This document shows positions 10,067 through 19,251 of a stretch of DNA of 64,000 nucleotides, piece by piece (positions within the stretch are counted from its first letter, which is position 1; each line of letters starts with the position of its first letter). Made by a program: the position numbers and the translations under genes. The notes under the pieces were generated by a model, which saw only the letters and a program-made list of their open reading frames with translations, did not search any database and was not told the origin of the DNA. Location of the stretch: NCBI RefSeq assembly GCF_008304605.1, contig NZ_PIJY01000026.1, positions 434,001 through 498,000 on the forward strand. The letters are read 5' to 3'. The stretch is from Oceanobacillus polygoni. Lineage in GTDB: Bacteria > Bacillota > Bacilli > Bacillales > Amphibacillaceae.

Positions 10067-11014
10067 TTAGATAGATGCCTTCTTCCTTATCTTATCAAGC
10101 ATATCAATCGTCATGCGATCGAGATCATATTCTGCTTGGAATCCCCATTCCTCCATTGCTGCTTGAGAACTGATCGAATTTGGCCAGCTATCCGCAATTT
10201 GTTGTCTAACCGGATCGACTTTATACGTCAGCTTAAAATCTGGCAGCTGTTTTTGAATCGATTTGGCAAAATCCTCTGGTTGAGCAGACATTGCCGATAT
10301 ATTAAAGGCATTACGATGAATCAATCTCTCTGGATTTGCTTCCATTAAATGAACAATCGCATTTAAAGCATCTGGCATATACATCATATCCATATAGGTG
10401 CCCGCAGCAATATACGATTCATAGGAGTTATGTTTTACCGCTTCATAATAAATTTCAACAGCGTAATCCGTTGTTCCGCCACCTGGTGGAGCCACATAAG
10501 ATATCAAGCCTGGAAAACGAACCCCTCTTGTATCAACCCCATAGCGTTGGTAGTAGTAATCACATAAAAGCTCTCCCGCAACTTTATTCACGCCATACAT
10601 CGTTGTTGGGCGTTGTAACGTATCTTGTGGCGTATTATCCCGTGGTGTTGTTGAACCAAATGCACCAATGGAGCTTGGTGTAAAAAATTGTAAATGGAAT
10701 TCCTTTGCAACCTCTAATGTATTGAGCAAACCACCCATATTTATATCCCAAGCAACCTTCGGAAATGCCTCTGCTTTTGCGGATAAAAGTGCTGCAAGAT
10801 GCATAATCGTGTCCACTTCATGCTTTTTAACTACATTTAAGACTTGTTCTATATCGGTAACATCCATCACTTCGAATGGACCATGTTCTTCTATACCATC
10901 AAACTTTCGTATATCTGTCCCAATAACCTGATCGTCCCCATAAATTTTCCTTAACTTGCCTGTTAGTTCAGATCCAATTTGACCGAGAGCACCTGTAACT
11001 AGAATTTTTTTCAT
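10067..11014 (-). CDS. tdh: L-threonine 3-dehydrogenase, SDR type
   Basis: A 315-residue NAD-dependent short-chain dehydrogenase/epimerase-fold enzyme. The N-terminal GALGQIG is the NAD-binding loop and YGVNKVAGE contains the catalytic Tyr/Lys pair. It oxidises L-threonine to 2-amino-3-ketobutyrate. Unlike the medium-chain zinc enzyme of B. subtilis, this is the SDR form. It sits 37 bases downstream of kbl on the same strand, so the two make the threonine-to-glycine plus acetyl-CoA pathway. An AGAGGGG site precedes the ATG. Confidence 0.9.
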   Translation of the reverse strand: MKKILVTGALGQIGSELTGKLRKIYGDDQVIGTDIRKFDGIEEHGPFEVMDVTDIEQVLNVVKKHEVDTIMHLAALLSAKAEAFPKVAWDINMGGLLNTLEVAKEFHLQFFTPSSIGAFGSTTPRDNTPQDTLQRPTTMYGVNKVAGELLCDYYYQRYGVDTRGVRFPGLISYVAPPGGGTTDYAVEIYYEAVKHNSYESYIAAGTYMDMMYMPDALNAIVHLMEANPERLIHRNAFNISAMSAQPEDFAKSIQKQLPDFKLTYKVDPVRQQIADSWPNSISSQAAMEEWGFQAEYDLDRMTIDMLDKIRKKASI

Positions 11015-11050
11015 CGCTTAAATCCCCTCTAAGGAAGTCTCTATATCTTT

Positions 11051-12241
11051 TTAAATCAAACCCATTTCTTTTCCAACCTTTTCATACACAGCTATCGATT
11101 CATCCAGCATTTCTTTTGTATGTGCAGCTGTCGGCATATTACGAACGCGTCCTGTACCACGAGGGACAGTTGGAAAAACAATCGATTTCGCATAAACCCC
11201 TTCTTCAAATAAACGTTTGCTAAATTGCTGTGCTGCTTTTTCATCGCCAATAATACATGGCGTTATTGGTGTTTCACTGTTTCCAATCGAAAAACCTATT
11301 TTTTTCAATCCCTCTTTCAGATAATTTCCATTTTCCCATAGTCTTTCATTTAATTCCGTACTTTCCATTAGTAATTCAATCGCCTTTGTACTAGCAATCG
11401 CATCTGCTGGCGACACAGCTGTTGAAAATAAAAATGGACGTGAGCTTACCTTTAGCCAGTTGATAAGGTTGGCCTTCCCCGCTACATAACCCCCAACTAC
11501 TCCAATCGCTTTTGAGAGCGTTCCCATTTGGAAGTCTATTTTATCCTGTAAGCCAAAGTGCTTTACAGTACCGGCACCTTTTCCAGTAACCCCAGAGCCA
11601 TGCGCATCATCAACATACGTAATCAAATCGTATGCTTCTGCAATTTCTACAATTTCTGGAAGCTTCGCAATATCTCCATCCATGGAAAACACACCATCGG
11701 TAATCACCATTATTTTATTGTACTGACCTGACGCAACTGCTTCTTTCGCCTTCGTACGTAAATCATCCATATCGGAGTGTTCAAAGCGAATAATCTTCGC
11801 CTTCGAAAGACGACACCCATCAATAATGGATGCATGATTGAGTGAATCCGACAAAATAGCATCATGTTTATCCATAACCGCTGATATAGCAGCCATATTA
11901 CAATTGAACCCGGATTGATAGGAAATGGCAGCCTCCGTTCCTTTAAATGCAGCAATTTTATCTTCTAACGTAATGTGAAGATCGAGTGTACCGTTGATTG
12001 TTCGAACTGCTCCCGCACCAACACCATGTGATTCAATAGCTGCTTTTGCTACATGCTTCAAACGTTCATCGGTTGCCAACCCAAGATAATTATTAGACGA
12101 AAGATTAATTAACTCTTTTCCCTGAATCTGAATAACCGGACCATTTGCACCCTCTACTGCATCAATTTCATTGTATAGCCCACGTTCCTTTAAATCTAAG
12201 ATACTATCATTTAAAAAGCTGTCTAATGTCTTACTAGTCAT
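11051..12241 (-). CDS. kbl: Glycine C-acetyltransferase (2-amino-3-ketobutyrate CoA ligase)
   Basis: A 396-residue PLP enzyme of the alpha-oxoamine synthase family. Motifs include LSSNNYLGL, the DDAHGSG loop near 209-215 and the PLP lysine in GTLSKAIG. It cleaves 2-amino-3-ketobutyrate with CoA to glycine and acetyl-CoA, acting with the next gene, tdh. The ATG has AAGGAGG 8 bases upstream. A cre-like site lies between the likely -35 and -10 of its promoter. Confidence 0.9.
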   Translation of the reverse strand: MTSKTLDSFLNDSILDLKERGLYNEIDAVEGANGPVIQIQGKELINLSSNNYLGLATDERLKHVAKAAIESHGVGAGAVRTINGTLDLHITLEDKIAAFKGTEAAISYQSGFNCNMAAISAVMDKHDAILSDSLNHASIIDGCRLSKAKIIRFEHSDMDDLRTKAKEAVASGQYNKIMVITDGVFSMDGDIAKLPEIVEIAEAYDLITYVDDAHGSGVTGKGAGTVKHFGLQDKIDFQMGTLSKAIGVVGGYVAGKANLINWLKVSSRPFLFSTAVSPADAIASTKAIELLMESTELNERLWENGNYLKEGLKKIGFSIGNSETPITPCIIGDEKAAQQFSKRLFEEGVYAKSIVFPTVPRGTGRVRNMPTAAHTKEMLDESIAVYEKVGKEMGLI

Positions 12242-12292
12242 ACGGCAAACTCCTCCTTAAAGACAGAAATACTTCCACATGTTAGTTTATCA

Positions 12293-12306
12293 TAAAAACG
12301 CTTACA
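12293..12306 (-). promoter_or_regulatory. Candidate cre site in the kbl-tdh promoter
   Basis: On the minus strand TGTAAGCGTTTTTA matches the cre consensus at 13 of 14 positions. It touches a likely -10 (TATGAT, 12289-12294), 50 bases upstream of kbl, so CcpA bound here would block transcription. Pattern match only. Confidence 0.45.
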
Positions 12307-12390
12307 TTTCTCTTCGACTTTTCAGAATTTAATTAGATATTTTTCGCTTTTTTTATTTTACTGTAATTCCCTGTAGTAGTTTTATTGTAT

Positions 12391-12413
12391 TTCTACTATA
12401 CTAGTTAGTAGAA
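12391..12413. promoter_or_regulatory. Inverted repeat at the promoter of a small membrane peptide gene
   Basis: TTCTACTA (12391-12398) and TAGTAGAA (12406-12413) form a perfect 8-base inverted repeat. A TATACT at 12397-12402 is a possible -10 inside it, so this looks like an operator for the gene at 12439. Confidence 0.4.
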
Positions 12414-12438
12414 ATTTAACATCTTGGAGGAAGCTTGC

Positions 12439-12570
12439 ATGCGAAAGATCTTATTGGGGTTATTCGTTATTATGATTCTTACAATTGGAATAGTCGGGTA
12501 TACTGAAATAAACAATAAACCAAATGAGGTTATTGAAGAAACAGATCATTCCAAAGAAATACATTTATAA
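12439..12570 (+). CDS. Small single-span membrane peptide (43 aa)
   Basis: A 43-codon gene with a GGAGG site 9 bases before its ATG (TTGGAGGAAGCTTGC then ATG). The product has a short basic start (MRK), one strongly hydrophobic segment (about residues 4-20) and a charged tail ending SKEIHL: a signal-anchor or exported peptide. It lies alone between divergent kbl and the converging LysM/3D gene, with an inverted repeat at its promoter and a terminator at 12660. I do not recognise the family. The ribosome binding site and local setting make it a probable real gene. Confidence 0.55.
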   Translation: MRKILLGLFVIMILTIGIVGYTEINNKPNEVIEETDHSKEIHL

Positions 12571-12659
12571 TTGTTTAACAGAATTAAAAACTCGGGTGAA
12601 AGAGTTTACCATATTGGAAAACTTATGCAGATAGGGAAATTTTATGTTTCCTTTACCGC

Positions 12660-12700
12660 AAAAAAAGGAAAGCACATAATATCGGTGCTTTCCTTTTTGT
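12660..12700. terminator. Bidirectional terminator
   Basis: A run, GGAAAGCAC, 9-base loop, GTGCTTTCC, T run. It can serve the small peptide gene on the plus strand and the LysM/3D gene on the minus strand. Confidence 0.85.
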
Positions 12701-12720
12701 TTATTGCTGCGGGCTAGACA

Positions 12721-13512
12721 TTATTTAACAATCGTTACGTTAACTTGCTGAGCGCCCCAATTGATTGCTTCTTCTTTTGTTGGAACGTGAAGATCAATTT
12801 TATCACCTTTTATGGCGCCACCAATATCAGCTGCAGTTGCATAACCATAGCCTTCAACGTAGACCTCTGAGCCTAAAGGTATTACATTAGGGTCTACAGC
12901 AATAACCTTTGCATTTGGATTAGAATTTAAATCTACCCCTGTATACGTAACTCCTGAGCAACCATCACATTTTGCTGTGTAGGCTGTTGCTGTTACAGAA
13001 ATTGTTTCACCTTCAGGGCTTTGTTCTGAACTTGGCTCTGAACCCTCTTCTACTTGCTCTGTTTTAACCGTAGCTGTCTTTTCTTCAGCTTGTTTTTCCG
13101 TTTCTTTTTCTTGCTTCGGTGCTTCTACAGTCTCAGCTGGTACTGAATCTTCTTGACTAACATTCACACCATTTATTTTTAGATCTTGTCCGATAACAAT
13201 AATATCGTTTTTAAGATCATTCCATTCCTTTAATTCATCTACAGTTATGTTATATTCTTTTCCGATACCGATCAATGTATCCCCTTGCTTTACTGAATAG
13301 ATATTGTTAATAAACAGCAATTGCTTCGGGTGAATGACAGTAGATTTTAAATCATTTATTTCAGTTAATTCCTCAACGGTTGTATCGTATTTATCTGCAA
13401 TCTCCCAGAGACTTTCTCCCTTTTGTACTTCGTGTTCTTCAGCTGAAACTGTTGTTGTAGCCGCGCCAACAATAAAAATACCTGCGGCGAGTGCTGCTAC
13501 TAGTTTTTTCAT
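12721..13512 (-). CDS. Secreted LysM-3D domain cell wall protein (YocH-like)
   Basis: A 263-residue exported protein. Signal peptide 1-24 (cut near VSA-EE), two LysM peptidoglycan-binding repeats (about 26-70 and 72-115, HEVQKGESLWEIA and YSVKQGDTLIGIG), an acidic low-complexity linker (120-170) and a C-terminal 3D domain (ATAYTA, AVDPNVIPLGS, AADIGGAIKGDKID) related in fold to MltA lytic transglycosylases. The layout matches B. subtilis YocH, a muropeptide-releasing protein of the WalR regulon. I looked for WalR boxes (TGTWAH-N5-TGTWAH); TGTAA half-sites occur upstream but none has exact spacing. AAGGAGG precedes the ATG. Confidence 0.8.
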   Translation of the reverse strand: MKKLVAALAAGIFIVGAATTTVSAEEHEVQKGESLWEIADKYDTTVEELTEINDLKSTVIHPKQLLFINNIYSVKQGDTLIGIGKEYNITVDELKEWNDLKNDIIVIGQDLKINGVNVSQEDSVPAETVEAPKQEKETEKQAEEKTATVKTEQVEEGSEPSSEQSPEGETISVTATAYTAKCDGCSGVTYTGVDLNSNPNAKVIAVDPNVIPLGSEVYVEGYGYATAADIGGAIKGDKIDLHVPTKEEAINWGAQQVNVTIVK

Positions 13513-13701
13513 CTGATGTACCTCCTTGAATTTATGACAATGCCTATCGTACCACAGGAAAACTACAAATACAGTTACAGGATGTTTAAGAGTCTATTAC
13601 AAGGATTACTATTTTCATATTTTTGTTACATTCCGTAATATTTTTGATAGAAAAGGCTCAAATTACCACTTATTTCTATCACAAGATGGGAGAATAGACA
13701 T

Positions 13702-13748
13702 AAAAAAAGAAAAGTAGCTTCTCACTCAAAAGCTACTTTTCTTTTTTT
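13702..13748 (-). terminator. Terminator after the DUF1002 gene
   Basis: A run of A's, GAAAAGTAGCT, loop, AGCTACTTTTC and T's: long symmetric stem, 18 bases after the stop of the gene at 13766. Confidence 0.85.
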
Positions 13749-13765
13749 CATCCTTTTATTCAACG

Positions 13766-14653
13766 TTAATTAAATAATCCACCTAGGAAATCGCCTAGAG
13801 ATTTGAATAGTTCACTGAAGAAATTAGCGACCTTTTCCCAGAATCCTGCATCAAGTCCCAATTCATCCGCCTTGTCCGCAATCGAATTAGCAATATCTTC
13901 GAGCTGGTTTTTCACCGCACCAAAGTCAATGTTTAAATCACGCATTTTATCAAAAAGATTAACAAGCATTTGACGATCTTCATCACTTAATCGAATCTCT
14001 AATTTGTCCAATTGCTCACTAACAATTCGTTCTACATCTTCTTTTGTTGCTGGATTTTGTTCGGCAATCATCTGCTTGATTTCCGTAAGCAGTGTACTTA
14101 CTTCATCTTGGGTAATATCTTCATTTTCAGCAAGGTCTGTAGCCACGTTCAATTCTTCATTTGCTAGCTCCATTCGTTCTTTGTCGAGCTCTTCGCCTTC
14201 TACGTCATATGCCTTATAAATACCCGTTAACGCTGAATGTCCACTAACCTTGACTGGTGAGACCACATCGACAGTTGCATTTTCTGCTCCGGCAGTAAGT
14301 AATGCATTTTCATACATCGAAGCCGTCACTTCTGTTATATTTTCCGGGGTAACAATATTAACCGTTAGTCCAGCACCTTCATTTTCCAGAAGGATTCTTG
14401 CAGAAGAATACATATTGGCATTTGGGTTTCCATTAATAAAGTCTGCATAATCCTGTCCAGTAACGTCATGCGCTTCAAAGGTATCCGTATCTGAAATATC
14501 CAAAGCCTCACGAACTTGGGCTCGCTGTGAATCATTTAATTTTTCCCCATAAATAAGAATCGTATTGGATGCTGCTGATACCGGCATAACAAACGCAATA
14601 AATAATGCTAGCATCAACAGTGATATTCGAACTACCTTTACATTAAATTTCAT
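13766..14653 (-). CDS. Secreted DUF1002 protein (YpuA-like)
   Basis: A 295-residue exported protein. Starting at the ATG at 14653, which has an AAGGAGA site 9 bases upstream, it has a signal peptide of about 28 residues ending VSA-ASN. The body begins ILIYGEKLNDSQRAQVREAL and includes the DVVSPVKVSGHSALTGIYKA segment typical of the DUF1002/YpuA family. Residues 160-260 are acidic and helical, and the C-terminus (FWEKVANFFSELFKSL) is amphipathic. Function unknown. An in-frame start 22 codons upstream lacks a site. Confidence 0.75.
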   Translation of the reverse strand: MKFNVKVVRISLLMLALFIAFVMPVSAASNTILIYGEKLNDSQRAQVREALDISDTDTFEAHDVTGQDYADFINGNPNANMYSSARILLENEGAGLTVNIVTPENITEVTASMYENALLTAGAENATVDVVSPVKVSGHSALTGIYKAYDVEGEELDKERMELANEELNVATDLAENEDITQDEVSTLLTEIKQMIAEQNPATKEDVERIVSEQLDKLEIRLSDEDRQMLVNLFDKMRDLNIDFGAVKNQLEDIANSIADKADELGLDAGFWEKVANFFSELFKSLGDFLGGLFN

Positions 14654-14866
14654 GTTATATGTCTCCTTTTTCATTCTCATTCCTATAATCTGCTTAGAGC
14701 TTTTATTAAACATATCCAATTTTTATCTATTATAACGCTTAGGGCTAATTTTGAACATCTTTTTTCACGGATTGATTTGGAATAGTGAGCAGATAACTTT
14801 AAATTTATTTCGTGTTAGTGTATATTTAGAGTATCGAAATATTTTTTAAGAAAGAAGGTTTTTGGA

Positions 14867-16108
14867 ATCATAGATACTGACCAAGCGGCTAAACGTAATT
14901 TGGCTATTATGTGGTTTGCCAATTTTTTTGTTAGTGGTAGTATGACAATGGTAATTCCATTTATCTCCTTATATATTGATTCAATGGGGAACTTCTCCGA
15001 CTCTTATGTGCAAACTTGGTCGGGGTTAACGTTTGCAGTAACATTCATTGCTGCATTTATCTTTTCTCCAATATGGGGAAGAATTGGAGATAAATATGGC
15101 AGAAAGAAAATTTTAATTATATCTGCATTCGGAATCGGATTGTCTGTATTTTTAATGGGGTTTGCCACATCAGTATGGCAGCTTTTTTTATTGCGATTAT
15201 TTATGGGGATTGTGACCGGATTCATCCCAATGTCACAAGCATTTATTGCTGTACAGACACCGAAAGAAGTTGCAGGAAAAGTGCTCGGTACGCTTCAAAC
15301 CGGGGGAATCACTGGAGCGTTAATGGGGCCAATGCTCGGTGGTGCATTAGCAGATATATTTGGCTATTCAAGCACATTCAAGTGGGTTTCCATTACTATA
15401 TTCATCTCCGGATTCCTTGTCATGTTTGGAATCAAGGAGCTGCAAATCACTATCTCTAATGATAAAAACGACTTTAAATCGTATAGCAGTAAAGAAGTAT
15501 TGCAGCATATTATACGTAAACCAGTATTGCTTGTTGTCATGCTGCTTTCTACGTTAGTACAGATTGCACATTTCAGCATTCAGCCTATCCTCTCTTTATT
15601 TGTTGCAGAGATTCATGGCACCGTTAATATTGCATTCTTTGCCGGTTTAGCTTTTTCAGCAGCCGGTTTAGGTAATCTTCTCATGTCCAGAAGATGGGGC
15701 AAGATTGGGGATCGTGTTGGCTATATTAAGATATTAATCATTCTTTTATTTATGGCAGGGATTGTCTACTTCCCAGGAGCATTTGTAACGAATATCTGGC
15801 AGCTTGTTGTATTAAGATTCTTACTCGGTGTTTCAATCGGTGGTATTGTTCCACTGCGAATCGCATATATTCGCCAGGAGGCACCGTTGTCCATGCAAGG
15901 TGAAGTGTTGGGCTATAATACAAGTCTCCGCTTCCTTGGCAATATTATCGGTCCTGCACTCGGCGGCTTAGTTGCTGCTACTTGGGGCTTCTCATCTGTA
16001 TTCGTTATTACAAGCGTATTGCTTATTCTTAGCGGAGTCATTATGCTTGTTGCATGGTATAAAGGTGAAGGTTCACCGAAGCACGCCCATTCCTTCTCAT
16101 CGAGGTAA
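14867..16108 (+). CDS. MFS multidrug-type efflux transporter, non-standard start codon
   Basis: About 413 residues, 12 membrane segments. GRIGDKYGRKK between segments 2 and 3 is the MFS motif A, repeated as GKIGDRVGYIK in the second half, and the sequence resembles MdtG/YitG-type drug exporters. The reading frame is open from 14819, but no ATG, GTG or TTG occurs in frame between 14819 and 14900. The usual first residues (DTDQAAKRNLAIMWFANF) are coded upstream of the TTG at 14900, and the AAGAAGG site (14852-14858) is spaced 8 bases from an ATC at 14867 (ATA at 14870 is next). I list ATC; a TTG start at 14900 would give 402 residues. Confidence 0.75.
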   Translation: MIDTDQAAKRNLAIMWFANFFVSGSMTMVIPFISLYIDSMGNFSDSYVQTWSGLTFAVTFIAAFIFSPIWGRIGDKYGRKKILIISAFGIGLSVFLMGFATSVWQLFLLRLFMGIVTGFIPMSQAFIAVQTPKEVAGKVLGTLQTGGITGALMGPMLGGALADIFGYSSTFKWVSITIFISGFLVMFGIKELQITISNDKNDFKSYSSKEVLQHIIRKPVLLVVMLLSTLVQIAHFSIQPILSLFVAEIHGTVNIAFFAGLAFSAAGLGNLLMSRRWGKIGDRVGYIKILIILLFMAGIVYFPGAFVTNIWQLVVLRFLLGVSIGGIVPLRIAYIRQEAPLSMQGEVLGYNTSLRFLGNIIGPALGGLVAATWGFSSVFVITSVLLILSGVIMLVAWYKGEGSPKHAHSFSSR

Positions 16109-16217
16109 ACGACTTATTGCCCCTGTTTTTTTATTTCGAGACAGAAAGATTGATTTCTATAACCATATATGCTAAAACTAACTAAGTCTTAATTATTAAG
16201 GAAAGAAAGTGATAGCA

Positions 16218-16463
16218 ATGGGTATAGTCGTTGTCGAGGTTTGTGACGGTAATGCAATCACTACATTAAATATAGAAGAAATTATCGAAGCAGAGTTTCC
16301 GGAAGTAGCAGTGCTAATGAATGAATGCTTATCCTTTTGCGGATTATGTCGAGTAAGACCGTATGCACTCGTTAACAATAAACGCGTGTTTGGCAAGACA
16401 CCTGAAGAATGTCTTGAGAAAATACGCGAGCAAATAAAAAAAGAACTGGCTATCTATCAATGA
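16218..16463 (+). CDS. DUF1450 family protein
   Basis: An 81-residue cytoplasmic protein. Its core CLSFCGLCRVRPYALVNNKR with three cysteines, followed by a short helix, is the DUF1450 pattern (B. subtilis YuzB relatives). The CxxC-like cysteines suggest metal or redox chemistry, but function is not known. A GTG three codons upstream (16209) has the better spacing to AAGGAAAG, but family members begin at MGIVVVEVC as I recall them, so I list 16218. Confidence 0.7.
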   Translation: MGIVVVEVCDGNAITTLNIEEIIEAEFPEVAVLMNECLSFCGLCRVRPYALVNNKRVFGKTPEECLEKIREQIKKELAIYQ

Positions 16464-16478
16464 TACCAGTTCTTTTTC
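16437..16478. terminator. Bidirectional terminator
   Basis: AAAAGAACTGG, loop, CCAGTTCTTTT. The stop codon of the DUF1450 gene lies in the loop; the converging alcohol dehydrogenase ends 40 bases away. Confidence 0.8.
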
Positions 16479-16518
16479 TACTTTATTTGACAAAATATTT
16501 CCTGGGAAATAGTCGAAA

Positions 16519-17694
16519 TTATTCGGTTAAGCTAGCTGTAAAAATCGCAATCGAATCCTCTTTAGTTAGTCGCTTAAAGTTACCAAATTCCGGATTCGCA
16601 CTAACCGTTTTCTCAGCCATTAATTCCACCGTGCCTTCATCGATAGCATAGTCTGTTAATGTTGCTGGTGCTCCAATAGAATTCCAAAATTCTCGGAGTT
16701 TATCAATTCCTTCATAAGCAATTTCCTGATCTGATTTACCTGTCGTACTTACACCGAATACACGAACCGCTAACTGTTTGAAGCGTGGTGCATTATTTTC
16801 ATCCAAAACATGCTTCATCCAATTCGGAAAAAGAATCGCTAATCCTCCACCATGTGGAATGTCATGTACTGCTGATACCGCATGCTCTAAATTATGGGTC
16901 GCCCAATCGCCTCGGTAACCTATGTTCAGCATATTATTTAATGCTAATGTACCACTAAGCATAATCGTCGCCCGATGATCGTAATTCTCAGGGTCATCAA
17001 GCAATTTAGGCGCTGTTTCCATTACAGTTAATAAAATCGATTCACAAAAACGATCTTGCACCAATGTGTTTTGCGTTTGGTGGAAATAATGCTCGAGTAC
17101 ATGGGACATGATATCAACAATTCCATAGACTGTCTGGTCACGTGGTACCGTGAATGTATGCTCTGGATCTAAAATAGAAAATGCAGGGTACGTATACGGC
17201 GTCCCCCAGCCATGCTTCTCATTTTCTTCCCAGTTTGTGATTACCGAGCCGCTATTCATTTCGGAGCCTGTTGCAGCCAATGTAAGAACAGTTCCGAATG
17301 GTAACGCTCCACTTGCACGCTCTTTCTTTGTCACAATATCCCACATATCCACATCTGTTTTTGCGCCGACAGCAATTGCTTTCGTACAATCAATAGTACT
17401 TCCACCACCAACTGCAAGCAGGAAATCAACTTGATGCTCTTTACATATAGCTACTCCTTTACGAACGGTTGAAATACGTGGATTAGGCTCTACTCCAGGC
17501 AATTCAAAGACATCTGCTCCAAGCCTATCAAGCTCTCTCTTCACATCATCATAAATGCCATTCTTTTTAATGCTTCCCCCACCATAGACAATTAAAACAC
17601 GCTTGCCATAAGGTCTTATTTCATCAGCGAGCTTTTCCAACTGTCCTTTACCGAAAATTAATTTCGTCGGATTCTGATACGTAAAATTTTCCAA
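16519..17694 (-). CDS. yugJ: Iron-containing alcohol (butanol) dehydrogenase, YugJ-like
   Basis: A 391-residue group III alcohol dehydrogenase. [13 protein letters not shown] is the NAD(P)-binding motif and the metal ligands are in [12 protein letters not shown] (Asp, His) and [19 protein letters not shown] (two His). It likely interconverts aldehydes or ketones and alcohols in fermentation or detoxification. The start is a TTG at 17694, 8 bases after GGAGG; an upstream in-frame TTG lies inside the ribosome binding site. It follows ridA by 17 bases and belongs to its operon. Confidence 0.85.
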   Translation of the reverse strand: MENFTYQNPTKLIFGKGQLEKLADEIRPYGKRVLIVYGGGSIKKNGIYDDVKRELDRLGADVFELPGVEPNPRISTVRKGVAICKEHQVDFLLAVGGGSTIDCTKAIAVGAKTDVDMWDIVTKKERASGALPFGTVLTLAATGSEMNSGSVITNWEENEKHGWGTPYTYPAFSILDPEHTFTVPRDQTVYGIVDIMSHVLEHYFHQTQNTLVQDRFCESILLTVMETAPKLLDDPENYDHRATIMLSGTLALNNMLNIGYRGDWATHNLEHAVSAVHDIPHGGGLAILFPNWMKHVLDENNAPRFKQLAVRVFGVSTTGKSDQEIAYEGIDKLREFWNSIGAPATLTDYAIDEGTVELMAEKTVSANPEFGNFKRLTKEDSIAIFTASLTE

Positions 17695-17711
17695 ATTAGA
17701 TTCCTCCAATA

Positions 17712-18089
17712 TTATTTGGTATATGCTACGACATCCATTTCTACTAAAACATCCTTGGGTAGTCGGCTTACCTCAACAGTTGCTCTAGCCGGATATGGCT
17801 CTGTTAAAAAGCTGCCATAGATTTCATTTACCTCAGCAAAATGATCCATTGAAGATAAGTAAATCGTAAATTTAACGACTTGAGAAAAATCGCTTCCCGC
17901 TTCTGTCAAAATTGCTTTTAAATTTTCAAGTACTTGTTTGGTTTGATTTGTAATGCCATCAACAATTTCACCTGATGCTGGATCTATCGGAATCTGTCCT
18001 GACACATAGACAAAGTCCCCTGCCTGAATTGCTTGTGAATATGGTCCAATTGCTGCTGGTGCTTTTTCTGTTTGAATTGCTTTTACCAT
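17712..18089 (-). CDS. ridA: RidA family enamine/imine deaminase
   Basis: A 125-residue trimeric RidA/YjgF protein, complete and of normal length. The motifs are [17 protein letters not shown] and the C-terminal [19 protein letters not shown], which carries the active-site arginine and catalytic glutamate. It hydrolyses reactive enamine/imine intermediates formed by PLP enzymes. The ATG at 18089 has a perfect GGAGG site; the frame runs 28 codons further up without support. It precedes yugJ. Confidence 0.9.
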   Translation of the reverse strand: MVKAIQTEKAPAAIGPYSQAIQAGDFVYVSGQIPIDPASGEIVDGITNQTKQVLENLKAILTEAGSDFSQVVKFTIYLSSMDHFAEVNEIYGSFLTEPYPARATVEVSRLPKDVLVEMDVVAYTK

Positions 18090-18169
18090 TTTAATCCTCC
18101 TATAGTGTGTGTTTTGTATAAATTCAGTTTCTTCCTTTTCACTAATCATACCAGTTTCTTCATGATTCT

Positions 18170-18799
18170 TCATTCAAGAGCTAATACATCTTTATATTGC
18201 ATAACAGACCTGACATAGTATATATCTCCATAACAGGCGTCGTATTGTTTTGCTTCTTCTCGCCGACATGTATAAACCGATGGATCAGAGGCATTCTCGT
18301 ACATTTCCTTGGAAAACGCAATTGCAATATCCTGTGAGTAGCTCCTCGACTCGGCTTGGACATAATCAATAAATCCTCGGCCGAAATTATACGACTGGAT
18401 GGCAAGTTCTAGGTCACCATCTGCATCCTCCAACGTTTTCGAGAAATAATAGACTCCTTGTTTAATAGAAAGCTCTGGGTCTTTTATACACCCAATTTTT
18501 CCACAATAGCTTTCCGAGGACTGCATCGGATCATTCCCTCGTCCTCCTGATTCCTGCATCATCATCGCTTGCAGAACATCAACATAATCTTCAATCCCAT
18601 ACTCCTTCGCATAGGTTTGAATTAACGGCTCATAGTTCCGAACTTCCTCACTAATTAAGAGAGATGATGACCTAGTAGGACTCAACCCGCCTTGTTTTTC
18701 AAATGTCAAAAACGATAATAGTAGAAATAAACCAATCAAAATGAACGTAACAGATGCGACCTGCTTCATTATTTTTCGTATCTTTCTTTTTAGCTTCAT
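18170..18799 (-). CDS. Membrane-anchored bacteriophage-type lysozyme-like protein
   Basis: A 209-residue protein: basic N-terminus, one membrane anchor (about 14-34) and an extracellular lysozyme-like domain. The core (MMMQESGGRGNDPMQSSES, then YCGKIGCI, QSYNFGRGFIDY, YDACYGDIYYV) matches the lysozyme family found in CwlT N-terminal domains and YocA-like proteins, with the catalytic glutamate in MQESGG. It would cut peptidoglycan glycan strands. Its ATG overlaps the stop of the upstream membrane gene (ATGA), so the two are coupled. No transfer genes are nearby, unlike ICE-borne CwlT. Confidence 0.75.
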   Translation of the reverse strand: MKLKRKIRKIMKQVASVTFILIGLFLLLSFLTFEKQGGLSPTRSSSLLISEEVRNYEPLIQTYAKEYGIEDYVDVLQAMMMQESGGRGNDPMQSSESYCGKIGCIKDPELSIKQGVYYFSKTLEDADGDLELAIQSYNFGRGFIDYVQAESRSYSQDIAIAFSKEMYENASDPSVYTCRREEAKQYDACYGDIYYVRSVMQYKDVLALE

Positions 18800-19236
18800 A
18801 CACGATCTTCCCTTTTCTCTACCAATAGTAGTACCAACACCCAGACACTGATTCCATACATAAGATGTCCGACAATCCAATACATCAACGCCGTCATATC
18901 AGTCAGATCTGGAGTGCGCTCTGAGAATTGAGTGGTAAAATAGAGGACACATCCAATCAGAACATTTACGATTATGTATGGCAGTATTTGATTTTGAACC
19001 TTCCACCTTTTAAATAAAAAGTAGATACATAGTACAAGCAACACAGAAACAAGCAAATGTAAGCCAAATTCAACAGCTTCATTCATGTTCCAATCCTTTA
19101 TAACAGGAATATAATCCACATTTAATAACAGAACATAAACAGCTTTTCCTGTATCATGCTCTACCATCTTCAAAAATCCGCCCAATATAAATCCTGAAAT
19201 GACGCCAACACTTATAAGTTTCCATAATCGTTTCAT
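18796..19236 (-). CDS. Four-span membrane protein of unknown function
   Basis: A 146-residue protein with four predicted membrane segments (about 7-25, 60-78, 86-103 and 118-138). It looks somewhat like the small YagU-type inner membrane proteins, but I cannot name it safely. It starts 15 bases after the MATE pump gene, with GGAG 7 bases before the ATG, and overlaps the lysozyme-like gene by 4 bases. Confidence 0.6.
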   Translation of the reverse strand: MKRLWKLISVGVISGFILGGFLKMVEHDTGKAVYVLLLNVDYIPVIKDWNMNEAVEFGLHLLVSVLLVLCIYFLFKRWKVQNQILPYIIVNVLIGCVLYFTTQFSERTPDLTDMTALMYWIVGHLMYGISVWVLVLLLVEKREDRV

Positions 19237-19251
19237 CGCATTGCTCCAATA

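Noticed and set aside
10010-10931. Three plus-strand open frames opposite tdh
   Set aside because: They are the complement of a well-supported SDR gene; odd composition and no start signals.
13513-13680. WalR boxes upstream of the LysM/3D gene
   Set aside because: TGTAAC and TGTAGT half-sites are present but separated by 6 bases and with mismatches; not safe to call.
18170-18799. Lysozyme-like gene as part of an integrative element
   Set aside because: The domain also occurs in ICE-borne CwlT, but no integrase, relaxase or attachment repeat was found nearby.
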